A stretch of 64,000 nucleotides of DNA, taken from assembly GCF_003332275.1 (NCBI RefSeq), contig NZ_QOVA01000004.1, positions 272,327-336,326 of the forward strand, written 5' to 3'. The notes under the pieces are model-generated. The model had not been told where the DNA came from. It ran no database searches and saw only the letters and a list, made by a program, of their open reading frames with translations. The stretch is from Edaphovirga cremea. GTDB taxonomy: Bacteria > Pseudomonadota > Gammaproteobacteria > Enterobacterales > Enterobacteriaceae. Below are positions 41,295 through 51,549 of this stretch, one piece after another (the stretch's first letter is position 1; each line of letters opens with the position of its first letter). The translations under genes and the position numbers were made by a program.

Positions 41295-42629
41295 CTATTG
41301 TGTTGCGGCACGCGTTGGATTCTCTTCGGCGTCCAGATTGGCGTCGATCTGATCTTTCTCTTCATTCAGCAACTGTTTTTCGTACACCTTGAAGAACGGG
41401 TACCAGATGAAAAGGTCGATAACCATCAATGCCACCACAAGAACGGCAGCCCGATAGTCTCAGGCGGCTGAAATCATCGCACCCAGTGGCGCAGGCGCAG
41501 TCCAGGGGGCTAGGGCGACCATCTTCTGCACCAAATCGAGATGCAGTGCCGAATAGGCCAAAACGGCATTCACCATGGGTACAAGCAGCAACGGAATAAA
41601 TAGCGTCGGGTTCATGACTACCGGTGAGCCAAACAGCAGGGGTTCATTGATATTGAATAGCGCGGGAACCACGCTGAGCTTGCCGATGGTACGCAGATGA
41701 ATTGAGCGGCTGCGAATGTAGAGAATGGCCAGAACCAGCGTCGATCCAGAGCCGCCGATACAAATGTAGAAAGACCAGAACGGAGCGGTCAGCACCTGCG
41801 TTGTTGCTACACCATGGGTCATCAGGGCGGCATTGGTCGCCAGATTGGCCATGAAAATCGGGTTGAGCAAACCGGTGACAATATTGTCGCCATGGATTCC
41901 GGCAAACCACAGTAAATTAGCCAGCAGTAACGCGATAAGAATGGCGGGAAGCGTATCGCCAACGGTAATCAGTGGTTGAAAAACCTGCATGATCACCGCA
42001 GGGATCAGCATGCTGTACTCGCTTTGGATAAAAACACTGAGCGGGTAAACGGTAAGCAGGATCCCAATCACCGGATAGAGCAGTTCGAAAGAACGGGCTA
42101 TCGCTTCTGGCACCTGCGCCGGCATGCGGACAGTAATATTGTATTTTTTTAGCAACCTGATCAGTTCCACCGACCAGATGGCGCAAATCAATGCGGTAAA
42201 AACGCCTTGGCCGCCAAGGAAATCCAGCGCCATTTTGTTTTCTACCTGCGGAGCCGTAGCCAAAAGAAACGCCATCAAAGACAATAACGAGGCGGTTAGC
42301 GTATCCAATTTGTAGTGTTTGGCGAGACTGAAGGCGGTACCGACAGAAACAAAGACGCTCATCAGACCCATGGTCATGAAGAACGGCATGGTGATGGTAT
42401 TCCAATGGGCTTTTGAAAAGTTGAGCCAGGCCTGACCGATGGTGGAGTGGGTCTGCGCATCAAAAGGGGGATTGGCGACGATCAGCATAATACTGCCGAT
42501 GATCAAAAACGGCATGGCAGAAATAAAGCCGTCACGAATAGCGATAATATGGCGCTGGCTGCCAATACGGCCTGCCAGCGGCGCGACGTGGCTCTCAACC
42601 ACGCGCATCAGGGAAGCATAGAGTTTCAT
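41295..42629 (-). pseudogene. PTS EIIC (cellobiose/lichenan/chitobiose type), interrupted by an in-frame TGA
   Basis: The open frame encodes 389 residues and stops at TGA (41462-41460) after PAPLGAMISAA. The same frame then continues for 54 codons with a typical EIIC end: a last membrane helix (VLVVALMVIDLFIWYPFF) and KVYEKQLLNEEK, stopping at TAG (41297-41295). The uninterrupted frame would give 444 residues, close to ChbC/CelB. EIIC is the membrane channel and sugar-binding part of the PTS; here it has about ten helices and the family motif GIHGDNIVTGLLNP. The TGA probably replaces a Gly (GGA) or Trp (TGG) codon. It could be a recent nonsense mutation, a sequencing error, or leaky TGA read-through. 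No other damage was seen. Confidence 0.85.
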
Positions 42630-42644
42630 TAGAGACTCCGACTA

Positions 42645-42950
42645 TCAGCCCATCATGCTGAGGGCAGTGTCCAAAACCTTGTCACCACGCATGGTGCCGT
42701 AATCCATCATATTGATTAACGCAACCGGCTTCCCTAGCGGTTTGGCAATCTTACTGAAACGCTCCAATTCATAACGAACCTGCGGCCCGAGTAAAACCAC
42801 ATCGGCAAATTCGATTTCGAGCTCAAACTCTGCCGTCGGTACAGCTTTGATTGAAATCTCCAAATTACGTTTTGCGGCTTCAGCTTGCATGGGGGTAACC
42901 AGCATGCTGGTAGACATTCCGGCGGCACAACACAGCACAATATGCTTCAT
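42645..42950 (-). CDS. PTS EIIB (cellobiose/lactose family)
   Basis: 101 residues. The phosphocysteine loop is LCCAAGMSTSMLV near the N-terminus (C8 most likely), followed by VVLLGPQVRYELERF. Cytoplasmic protein that passes phosphate from EIIA to the sugar on EIIC. First gene of the EIIB-EIIC-GH4-LacI run. No EIIA gene is present in the window. Confidence 0.93.
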   Translation of the reverse strand: MKHIVLCCAAGMSTSMLVTPMQAEAAKRNLEISIKAVPTAEFELEIEFADVVLLGPQVRYELERFSKIAKPLGKPVALINMMDYGTMRGDKVLDTALSMMG

Positions 42951-43250
42951 GTTCCTCTCCTATCCAGTTCTGGTGGTTTTTTATCATTATGAGAGCGCTC
43001 TCATTTTTATAGACTAGCGATATTATAGAAGCAAAACGCGAGCCAGCTCTCAAAACCATGGGGAGTTGTGCGAAGCAATGATCAGGATGTGATCGCGTAT
43101 GCAAAAAAGTATAGAAGAAGAGGTGTGTTGGATCGTTTTGGGATAATTGGTATGTTTAAGTAAATAAAAGTAAAGGTCTGGCGCTCAATGAAGTAGCTCT
43201 TTAGAATCAGAGCGCTTCCGTTGCTTGCATACTGGATATAGGAACCGTTC
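42951..43250. promoter_or_regulatory. Divergent promoter region of the PTS operon and ppiA
   Basis: 300 bases holding the main LacI-type operator (42989-43004) and a minus-strand TATAAT (43027-43022) about 18 bases upstream of it. Two weaker operator-like sequences lie at 43040-43051 (GAGCCAGCTCTC) and 43208-43219 (CAGAGCGCTTCC). Confidence 0.6.
42989..43004. promoter_or_regulatory. Perfect LacI-family operator palindrome
   Basis: ATGAGAGCGCTCTCAT, a perfect 16-base palindrome with the central CG usual for LacI-family sites. It lies 39 bases upstream of the EIIB start, downstream of a TATAAT box, where bound repressor would block transcription. Confidence 0.8.
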
Positions 43251-43820
43251 ATGTTTAAACGTACTTTAGTGACCTTCGCTACCCTGCTTTCCCTGTCCGC
43301 GCTGGCACCCGCCGCGCTCGCCGCAGCCCAAACTCACGTCTTGCTGACGACGTCGGCAGGGAATATTGAGCTGGAGCTTGATGTGCAGAAGGCACCGGTT
43401 TCTGTGAAGAATTTCGTCGATTATGTGCAAAGTGGTTACTACAACAACACCATTTTCCATCGGGTGATCCCTGGTTTCATGGTGCAGGGCGGTGGTTTTA
43501 GCGAGAATATGCAGCAAAAAATTACCAATGCGCCGATCAAAAATGAGGCGGATAACGGTCTGCGCAACCTGCGTGGCACTATCTCCATGGCGCGTACTGC
43601 CGATAAAGACAGCGCGACCAGCCAGTTCTTCCTTAACGTTGCTGACAACGCATTCCTCGATCACGGACAACGTGACTTCGGTTATGCAGTCTTTGGCAAA
43701 ATAGTGAAAGGCATGGATGTCGTCGACAAAATATCCCAGGTCAAAACCGAGAATGTCGGTCCTTACCAGAACGTGCCTTCTAAACCTATCGTGCTGCTTT
43801 CTGCGAAAGTATTGCCATAA
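43251..43820 (+). CDS. ppiA: Periplasmic peptidyl-prolyl isomerase A (cyclophilin)
   Basis: 189 residues. Signal peptide about 1-24 (ALAPAALAA). Cyclophilin fold with [17 protein letters not shown] (active-site Arg, Phe and Gln), [21 protein letters not shown] and [18 protein letters not shown]. It speeds proline isomerisation in exported proteins. It lies next to yhfG-fic as in E. coli. Confidence 0.97.
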   Translation: MFKRTLVTFATLLSLSALAPAALAAAQTHVLLTTSAGNIELELDVQKAPVSVKNFVDYVQSGYYNNTIFHRVIPGFMVQGGGFSENMQQKITNAPIKNEADNGLRNLRGTISMARTADKDSATSQFFLNVADNAFLDHGQRDFGYAVFGKIVKGMDVVDKISQVKTENVGPYQNVPSKPIVLLSAKVLP

Positions 43821-43835
43821 CCTTCAGAATAACAA

Positions 43836-43892
43836 GGCGAAATTGACGTTTGGATTGATTTCGCCCCCTATGCCGGGCCGTCGTGCCCGGTA
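43836..43892 (+). terminator. Tandem hairpins after ppiA
   Basis: GGCGAAAT/ATTTCGCC at 43836-43865, then CCGGGC-CGTCGT-GCCCGG at about 43873-43890. No clear T-tract follows, so termination strength is uncertain. Confidence 0.45.
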
Positions 43893-44007
43893 TTGCATTG
43901 CCTGCTTCCCTCGTAGTGTCCTTCCTCTGTGTGTCTATACTTAGCTGATGATACCAACGTGCTTTTCCCGTAACTCTGCTGCGTGCGCTGCAAACAAGGA
44001 GCTGAAT

Positions 44008-44178
44008 ATGGCAAAGAAAATGACCCTGAAGCAAAAGGAAAAACTCTTTCAGCAACGGCAGAACCAGAATTTCAAAGCGAGCACCGCCCTGGATGGTTTT
44101 GAGGTTGAAGAAGTCGCCCTGGATGCTGAACAGGCACTGCAACGCCTCGCAGAATTGAGGGCTCACTATGAACAATAA
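44008..44178 (+). CDS. yhfG: YhfG, antitoxin partner of Fic
   Basis: 56 residues. It begins MAKKMTLKQKEKLF and ends [11 protein letters not shown], like E. coli YhfG. Class I Fic antitoxins block their partner with a helix carrying (S/T)xxxE(G/N). Here the matching stretch is S25-TAL-D29-G30, so the inhibitory Glu is Asp. The start at 44008 has AAGGAG upstream. It overlaps fic by 11 bases, so the two are coupled. Confidence 0.9.
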   Translation: MAKKMTLKQKEKLFQQRQNQNFKASTALDGFEVEEVALDAEQALQRLAELRAHYEQ

Positions 44179-44770
44179 ATTCGGTGACGGCGCGGATCCG
44201 TACTTCTATCCTGGCCTCAAAGTATTGAAAAATAAGTTGGGTATTCGCGAGGCGCACCGGCTATCACAAGCAGAACTGGCGCTGACCCCTTTGCGGGCAG
44301 CGACATTGACCCTGGGGCCAGAGGTCCGTGGATTGCCCTACTTGTGTGCCATTCATCGGCAACTTTTTCAGGACATCTACGCGTGGGCAGGCGAATTGCG
44401 GGAAATGGATACCTACAAACAAGATACCCGTTTTTGTCACTTTGCTTACATTGAGAAAGAAGGCAATGCCCTGATGCAGCAACTGGAAGAAGAGGAGTAT
44501 CTCAACGATCTCCCTATCGATAAGTTAGCAGAGCGTCTTGCGCATTACTATTGTGAAATCAATTTATTGCATCCTTTTCGTGATGGCAATGGCCGCGCGC
44601 AGCGTATCTTCTTCGAACAGTTGATTATCCACGCAGGATACGATATTCAATGGTCCAAGACAGAGCAGGATCCCTGGAAAAGCGCCAACGAGGCGGCAGC
44701 TTTCGGCGATCTCAAACCGTTAACCGCGATATTCAACAAAGTGGTCAGTGAAGTCAGTGAAAATGAGTAG
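44168..44770 (+). CDS. fic: Fic-domain AMP-transferase
   Basis: 200 residues. The full catalytic motif HPFRDGNGR is at 135-143, followed by AQR with the second conserved Arg. The N-terminal part has [23 protein letters not shown], including the target-docking flap. Fic proteins transfer AMP from ATP to Ser/Thr/Tyr of target proteins and are held inactive by a partner helix. Lies between yhfG and pabA as in E. coli. Confidence 0.96.
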   Translation: MNNKFGDGADPYFYPGLKVLKNKLGIREAHRLSQAELALTPLRAATLTLGPEVRGLPYLCAIHRQLFQDIYAWAGELREMDTYKQDTRFCHFAYIEKEGNALMQQLEEEEYLNDLPIDKLAERLAHYYCEINLLHPFRDGNGRAQRIFFEQLIIHAGYDIQWSKTEQDPWKSANEAAAFGDLKPLTAIFNKVVSEVSENE

Positions 44771-44802
44771 AATCACCCGATGATATTTTTCTGGAAAGAC
44801 TC

Positions 44803-45378
44803 ATGCTGCTGTTGATCGATAACTACGACTCTTTTACCTACAACCTCTATCAATATTTCTGCCAGTTAGGGGCCGACGTTATTGTAAAACGTAACGACCA
44901 GATGCAGTTGGCGGAGATAGACGCATTGGCCCCCGACCATCTGGTTATCTCGCCAGGCCCTTGTACGCCTAACGAAGCCGGTATTTCGCTGGCGGCGATC
45001 CAACATTTTGCCGGAAAGATTCCTATTCTGGGCGTTTGTCTGGGACATCAGGCTTTGGCGCAGGCGTATGGTGCAACGATTGTGCGTGCGCGGCAGGTGA
45101 TGCACGGTAAAACGTCGGCCATCGTTCATAGCGGAATCGGCGTATTTACCGGCCTGAATAATCCTCTTACCGTTACCCGCTATCATTCGCTGGTAATCGA
45201 TCCTCCTACTTTGCCCGACTGTTTTGAAATTACTGCCTGGACCGAAGGCTTGTCCGGCAGGGATGAGATTATGGGGATCCGCCATCGCACATTGCCGTTG
45301 GAAGGTGTTCAATTCCATCCCGAAAGTATCTTGAGCGAACAAGGTCATCAGTTGTTGGCTAATTTTCTTAAAAATTAG
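44803..45378 (+). CDS. pabA: Aminodeoxychorismate synthase component II (glutamine amidotransferase)
   Basis: 191 residues. Class I glutaminase with nucleophile C79 in [13 protein letters not shown] and the His/Glu pair in [13 protein letters not shown]. It supplies ammonia to PabB for folate synthesis. It closely resembles TrpG, but the neighbours (fic, argD) and length match pabA. Lies 32 bases after fic. Confidence 0.96.
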   Translation: MLLLIDNYDSFTYNLYQYFCQLGADVIVKRNDQMQLAEIDALAPDHLVISPGPCTPNEAGISLAAIQHFAGKIPILGVCLGHQALAQAYGATIVRARQVMHGKTSAIVHSGIGVFTGLNNPLTVTRYHSLVIDPPTLPDCFEITAWTEGLSGRDEIMGIRHRTLPLEGVQFHPESILSEQGHQLLANFLKN

Positions 45379-46732
<1,354 letters not shown>

Positions 46733-46752
46733 TACCGTATTACCGTAATCCG

Positions 46753-46774
46753 CGGGGGAGTTCTCGCCCCCGCT
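46753..46774. terminator. GC-rich hairpin between argD and yhfK
   Basis: GCGGGGG pairs with CCCCCGC around an 8-base loop between the convergent genes. There is no T-tract on either strand, so it may act as a pause or stability element and not as a classic terminator. Confidence 0.4.
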
Positions 46775-46783
46775 CAATCACTT

Positions 46784-48859
46784 TCAACCCTCTTTGACTC
46801 TCCGTTTCAACCAGATGCCATGATGTGGGCGCTGACGCCAGGCAAGGGACGAAATGGTATTCATCACGCTGAGATGTGAAATGATGCGGCGTAAATGGCG
46901 TTCCATTTCCGTGATCGGCATATCCGGATGCAATTCCGGTGCGCGGAACATACTGTTTTCACTGCTTGGCCCATCATAAATCAACCGTTGCTGACAGCTT
47001 TGCAGCGCAATTTCGCACGATTCCAGATACTCCGCCGCCAGTTTGGGCGTCAGCATATAATGCTCGCGCGCCAGAATAGTCATGGCGTTGATATGCTCGA
47101 CAACAAACTGGCTGTGCGTCACCCACAATCTCATGTCCGACAGATAACGTGAATTGAATCCCGGCTCCTGCATGGCCTGATTCAGCGATGTAAAGAGGGT
47201 GTTATGTGCCTGATTGACGGTCATGCGCGCATACGCGAGTTTGGCAGGATCGGGGTTCTCTTCCAGCAGTACGCGGATGGCATCCTGATCTTTTTCCAGC
47301 GCCTGATGGGCGTTCTTGCGCAGCAATCCACTCTGCCATTGCGGCCAAAGCCAAATCGTGGCGCCGAATGCCAGGGCACAGCCAATCAACGTGTCGATAA
47401 GGCGCGGGATAAGGAAGTTGACGCCGTTCAGTGACAGCAATTGCAAGGTATAGACGGCAGTGACGGTCATGCCAATCATGGCCAGCCCATAGTTTTTCCG
47501 CAAAACCAGAAATGAGCAGAGCGTAATCAGCAGCATGACAGCCAGCGTGGTGTTCTGCGGCCATTGCAAATGCAGAAGACCGGCGGCAATCACCAGACCG
47601 GCCAACGTGCCTAACGCACGGTGCTGGATTCGAACCCGGGTGGCGTTATAACCGTTCTGACTGACCAGCATGAGCGTCATCAGGATCCAGTAAGGTTTCG
47701 GCAAATTGAAAAACAGCCCAAGGCTGCTGCCGACCGCCAGTGCCACACCGAGGCGTGCGGCGTTACGCAGGGCGATGGATTTCAGCGAAATATAGCTGCG
47801 CAGTGCACGCCAGAAAGGCAGTTGGTTTTGCGTTTGCATTAAGTCGCGACGATAAAGAGGACGTAGCGTACGCAATAGGCGTGCAATGCGGCTGAAGTGG
47901 TAGTAGCAGAACTGGCCGACGGGATTATCACTGTGTCGGCTGGCTATCTTTTCCAGGGCTGACAGTTCTTTATCCATTGTGAATCGTTCGGCTTTGCGGT
48001 GATAGAGAATATCGTCGGCCAGAAGGCGTAACCGTTCAGCGATGACTTGCGCATTGCGACGTATTACGGCTTCGGCGTGACTCTCTTCAACCAGTTTTTG
48101 TACTTTATCGGGTTGGTGCAAACTGACGGTGATGTGCTCCTGCAAATCCAGCGCCACTTGGAATGCGCGGAACAGTCGCCGGTGCTGACTGCTGTCCGTA
48201 GCCGCAAGCATATGCAGTTGCTGATAAATCAGCGCGATCTGATCCATCACCTGTTGCTGGCGTTTAAATAACGGCGGTAGGGCAGTTTCGGGGTCGGTAT
48301 GTTGGGTCAGCAGGCTGTACTTTTCTTCAAAATAGTCCGCCAACTGACGATAAAGCAAACTGAGGCTTTCACGCATGGGTTGCTCTTTCGCCAAACTGAA
48401 CCACACCCAGGTGAAAAGGCCGTACCAGAGGGTACCCGCAGCAAAGAGCAGTGGGGCATACCAGATGGGAACAACGCCCACCATGCTGAGGGTAAAAATG
48501 GCCGCAATCAATGAACCATTCAGCAGTCGACCGTGCAAGGGACTGATTTCACCGGTAACGCCCAGCAAGAGAGCCATTGCAAACATGATCAGCGGTAAAG
48601 GCAAATGCCACGTCAAGAGCAACCATTGCAGCAGAAAACTGCTGAGGGCAAACAGTGAACTGCCTACCGCTATGCGTTTGAAAAAGCGTTTGTGCGGGGT
48701 ATCCAGACCAGAAATATTGCAGCAGGCGATGGCCAGCGAGAACATCAAGCCAAGGTGCAATTGATCAAAAGGTAAGGACAACGCGACAGGTAGACACAGA
48801 ACCAGCGTTTGTCGCAGGGCGTAGTTGACTTCCGGGTGGTAGAAAATTCTGCGCCACAT
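46784..48859 (-). CDS. yhfK: YhfK, putative inner-membrane protein of the FUSC/YccS type
   Basis: 691 residues from the ATG at 48859 (MWRRIFYHPE, as in E. coli YhfK); an in-frame TTG at 48877 is possible. Two halves are visible: clusters of membrane helices in the first ~155 residues and again at about 365-520, each followed by a helical cytoplasmic domain, the layout of FUSC-like aromatic-acid-exporter relatives. The function is unknown. It lies just downstream of crp and its terminator. Confidence 0.92.
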   Translation of the reverse strand: MWRRIFYHPEVNYALRQTLVLCLPVALSLPFDQLHLGLMFSLAIACCNISGLDTPHKRFFKRIAVGSSLFALSSFLLQWLLLTWHLPLPLIMFAMALLLGVTGEISPLHGRLLNGSLIAAIFTLSMVGVVPIWYAPLLFAAGTLWYGLFTWVWFSLAKEQPMRESLSLLYRQLADYFEEKYSLLTQHTDPETALPPLFKRQQQVMDQIALIYQQLHMLAATDSSQHRRLFRAFQVALDLQEHITVSLHQPDKVQKLVEESHAEAVIRRNAQVIAERLRLLADDILYHRKAERFTMDKELSALEKIASRHSDNPVGQFCYYHFSRIARLLRTLRPLYRRDLMQTQNQLPFWRALRSYISLKSIALRNAARLGVALAVGSSLGLFFNLPKPYWILMTLMLVSQNGYNATRVRIQHRALGTLAGLVIAAGLLHLQWPQNTTLAVMLLITLCSFLVLRKNYGLAMIGMTVTAVYTLQLLSLNGVNFLIPRLIDTLIGCALAFGATIWLWPQWQSGLLRKNAHQALEKDQDAIRVLLEENPDPAKLAYARMTVNQAHNTLFTSLNQAMQEPGFNSRYLSDMRLWVTHSQFVVEHINAMTILAREHYMLTPKLAAEYLESCEIALQSCQQRLIYDGPSSENSMFRAPELHPDMPITEMERHLRRIISHLSVMNTISSLAWRQRPHHGIWLKRRVKEG

Positions 48860-48875
48860 CAGATATTCACGAGGC

Positions 48876-48907
48876 AAAAAAGGCGTGACATAAAGCCACG
48901 CCTTTTC
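48876..48907 (-). terminator. Intrinsic terminator of crp
   Basis: On the minus strand GGCGTG pairs with CACGCC and is followed by TTTTTT. It lies directly after the crp stop and overlaps the 5' edge of yhfK. The plus strand has four T's. Confidence 0.8.
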
Positions 48908-48916
48908 ATTAGCGGA

Positions 48917-49549
48917 TTAACGGGTGCCGTAGACGACAATCGTTTTACCATGCGCGGAGATCAGACTTTGATCTTCGAGCATTTTCAGGATTCGGCCAAC
49001 CGTTTCGCGAGAGCATCCTACGATCTGGCCAATTTCCTGACGGGTAATTTTGATCTGCATACCATCAGGATGAGTCATGGCATCGGGTTGTTTTGCTAAG
49101 TTCAGCAGTGTTTGAGCAATGCGTCCCGTCACATCAAGGAAGGCAAGGTTGCCTACTTTTTCTGACGTTACTTGCAAGCGACGCGCCATTTGAGAAGAGA
49201 GACGCATCAAAATATCGGGATTTACCTGGATCAGTTGACGGAATTTCTTATAAGAAATTTCAGCGACTTCACACGCGGTTTTGGCCCTTACCCAGGCACT
49301 GCGTTCCTGACCTTCTTCAAATAACCCGAGTTCCCCGATGAAATCTCCCTGGTTAAGGTAGGAGAGGATCATTTCTTTGCCTTCTTCATCTTTGATCAGC
49401 ACTGCAACAGCACCTTTCACGATGTAGTAAAGCGTTTCGGCTTTTTCACCCTGGTGAATCAGCGTACTTTTTGATGGGTACTTGTGTATATGACAATGAG
49501 ACAGGAACCATTCGAGAGTAGGGTCTGTTTGCGGTTTGCCGAGAACCAT
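48917..49549 (-). CDS. crp: cAMP receptor protein CRP
   Basis: 210 residues, nearly identical to E. coli CRP. The cAMP-binding beta roll has [22 protein letters not shown] (Glu, Arg and Ser that hold cAMP), then the dimer helix, and the winged helix with recognition helix [14 protein letters not shown]. Global regulator of carbon use; likely controls several operons in this window. Confidence 0.99.
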   Translation of the reverse strand: MVLGKPQTDPTLEWFLSHCHIHKYPSKSTLIHQGEKAETLYYIVKGAVAVLIKDEEGKEMILSYLNQGDFIGELGLFEEGQERSAWVRAKTACEVAEISYKKFRQLIQVNPDILMRLSSQMARRLQVTSEKVGNLAFLDVTGRIAQTLLNLAKQPDAMTHPDGMQIKITRQEIGQIVGCSRETVGRILKMLEDQSLISAHGKTIVVYGTR

Positions 49550-49880
49550 TCGCTGTTATCCTCTGTTGTTATCGCTGCCCTAAATCACAGGGCTCAGAGT
49601 TCCCTGTACGGCGTTTAATATGAACACGCGTCGTTCTAGGATATTAACTCACTGAACATGCCGCGAGGTGAGCCAGATTGAGCATAGCAAAGAACATTGC
49701 CCATTTCTCTGAAATCTGCGCTTGCATCATACCCAGAAAGTTTTATTCGGCTTTGTTGTAGCACAGGATGAGGCGGGTGTCTTCTGTTGTCTCGCTTCAG
49801 CATGATGAGGATCGGGTTCCGTTGCCTGTTTTGGTATGAAAGGGTAGTCTGTTTCCAGCAAACAACCGGGAGTTATACGC
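49550..49880. promoter_or_regulatory. Divergent crp / yhfA promoter region
   Basis: 331 bases with no gene. A small hairpin, ACAGGG...CCCTGT, lies at 49587-49607 in the crp leader. CRP autoregulation is known in E. coli, but no convincing CRP site was found here by eye. Confidence 0.45.
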
Positions 49881-50288
49881 ATGCAGGCACGAGTGAAGTG
49901 GGTAGAAGGGCTGACATTTTTAGGTGAATCGGCGTCGGGACATCAGGTATTGATGGACGGAAATGCCGGTGATAAAGCACCGAGCCCAATGGAAATGGTA
50001 TTAATGTCAGTAGGTGGTTGCAGTGCGATCGATGTCGTCTCGATCCTGCAAAAAGGGCGCAGTGATGTACGTGACTGCGAAGTGCGCCTGACGTCTGAGC
50101 GTCGTGAGGAGACACCACGTACGTTTACCCATATCCACCTGCATTTCATTGTGACAGGGAAGGGTCTGACCGACAAAGTGGTTGAACGCGCCGTTGATCT
50201 TTCGGCTGAGAAATATTGCTCGGTGTCGCTGATGATTGGCAAGGCGGCGTCCGTAACGCACAGCTTTGAAATTGTTGCAGTTGAGTAA
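49881..50288 (+). CDS. yhfA: YhfA, OsmC-family protein
   Basis: 135 residues. OsmC/Ohr fold with the first Cys in VLMSVGGCSAIDVV and the second in AEKYCSVSLMIGK, the two peroxidatic positions of the family. E. coli YhfA is uncharacterised. GGGAG precedes the ATG. Divergent from crp as in E. coli. Confidence 0.95.
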   Translation: MQARVKWVEGLTFLGESASGHQVLMDGNAGDKAPSPMEMVLMSVGGCSAIDVVSILQKGRSDVRDCEVRLTSERREETPRTFTHIHLHFIVTGKGLTDKVVERAVDLSAEKYCSVSLMIGKAASVTHSFEIVAVE

Positions 50289-50325
50289 GCGTTAGGCCGG
50301 GGTGCCCGCTGGGTGCCCCGAAGAG

Positions 50326-51195
50326 TCACTCTATTTTTTTGCCTGCCATCAATCTCTCCACCAGCGGTGCCATAATCAGCTCCATCGCCAGTCCCATTTT
50401 CCCACCCGGTACCACCAATGTATTAATGTGCGAGATAAACGATCCCTGCAGCATCGCCAGCAGATAGGGGAAATCGATATGATCCAGACCACGGAAGTGG
50501 ATTACCACGAAGCTTTCATCAAGCGAAGGAATGGCTTTCGCCGCAAAGGGGTTCGAGGTGTCTACCGTAGGAACACGTTGGAAGTTGATATGGGTACGTG
50601 AAAACTGCGGAGTAATGTAGTTGATGTAGTCGTCCATCGAGCGGACAACCGAGTCCATCACGGCTTCGCGGGAGTGACCGCGTTCACCGGTATCGCGCAC
50701 CAGTTTTTGAATCCATTCCAAATTGACTATGGGCACTACACCCACCAGCAGATCGACATATTTTGCCACGTCATGATGATCGGTCACGACGCCGCCGTGC
50801 AGGCCTTCGTAGAAGAGGATATCGGTAGAGTCCGGTATCGGATGCCAGGGCGTAAAGGTCCCCGGCACTTGATTATAGGGAACCGCTTCATCGTAAGTAT
50901 GCAGATATTTGCGCGAGCGTCCTGTGCCGTTTTTACCGTATTCGATAAAGCTCTTTTCCAGCAGGCTGAAGTCATTGGCCTCTGGGCCAAAATAGCTGAT
51001 GTGGCGGCCAAGATCGCGCGCCTTGCGAATCGCGGCATCCATCTCAGGACGGGTAAAACGATGGAAGCTGTCACCCTCAAGTTCAGCGGCACGCAGGTTC
51101 AACTCGTGGAAAATTTTACGAAATGCCAGACTGGTGGTAGTAGTCCCTGCGCCGCTGGATCCGGTGACGGCAATGACTGGATGTTTGGCTGACAT
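50326..51195 (-). CDS. prkB: Phosphoribulokinase-like protein PrkB/YhfF-type kinase
   Basis: 289 residues. Walker A GSSGAGTTTTS, then LEGDSFHRFTRPEMD, ILFYEGLHGG and VVPGGKMGLAMELIMAPL, all typical of phosphoribulokinase. It is found in many enterobacteria without RuBisCO, and its true role is unclear. Convergent with yhfA; followed on the minus strand by no further backbone gene until crp. Confidence 0.95.
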   Translation of the reverse strand: MSAKHPVIAVTGSSGAGTTTTSLAFRKIFHELNLRAAELEGDSFHRFTRPEMDAAIRKARDLGRHISYFGPEANDFSLLEKSFIEYGKNGTGRSRKYLHTYDEAVPYNQVPGTFTPWHPIPDSTDILFYEGLHGGVVTDHHDVAKYVDLLVGVVPIVNLEWIQKLVRDTGERGHSREAVMDSVVRSMDDYINYITPQFSRTHINFQRVPTVDTSNPFAAKAIPSLDESFVVIHFRGLDHIDFPYLLAMLQGSFISHINTLVVPGGKMGLAMELIMAPLVERLMAGKKIE

Positions 51196-51312
51196 AGAAT
51201 ATTTTCACTCCGATTTGATGACACCTGCTCAGGTACCAAGAGCATAATTAGTTATATTGTTACCATAACTATTCTCCATGGTATAGCGGTGTGCGAGCGG
51301 ATTTTTCAGGAC

Positions 51313-51549
51313 CTATTCCTGTTCCTCTGCGTCTGCACGGAATTGCCCACGGGGCATAAAGTTAATGCTTTCATGCAGTTCAGACCACACCAAAACCACG
51401 TCACCGCTTTGCAATTGACGGCGTACATCGTCAACTTTTTGCGCCAGACTGCGCTCGTGTTCACCGTAATCGGTGCCTTCGCGTAATACAAACGCCTCAA
51501 TCAAATTGTTCAGCGTTTCACTTTCTATGTCCTGCCATGGAATGATCAC
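51313..51549 (-). CDS. yheU: YheU-family small protein (UPF0270)
   Basis: 78 residues from a GTG start ([20 protein letters not shown]). It matches E. coli YheU (72 residues) through [19 protein letters not shown] and [18 protein letters not shown]. Small acidic cytoplasmic protein of unknown function. The GTG overlaps the yheT stop (GTGA), so translation is coupled to yheT. Confidence 0.9.
   Translation of the reverse strand: MIIPWQDIESETLNNLIEAFVLREGTDYGEHERSLAQKVDDVRRQLQSGDVVLVWSELHESINFMPRGQFRADAEEQE

Noticed and set aside
44803-45378. Calling this gene trpG and not pabA
   Set aside because: The neighbours fic and argD and the stand-alone 191-residue form match pabA; no trp genes are adjacent.
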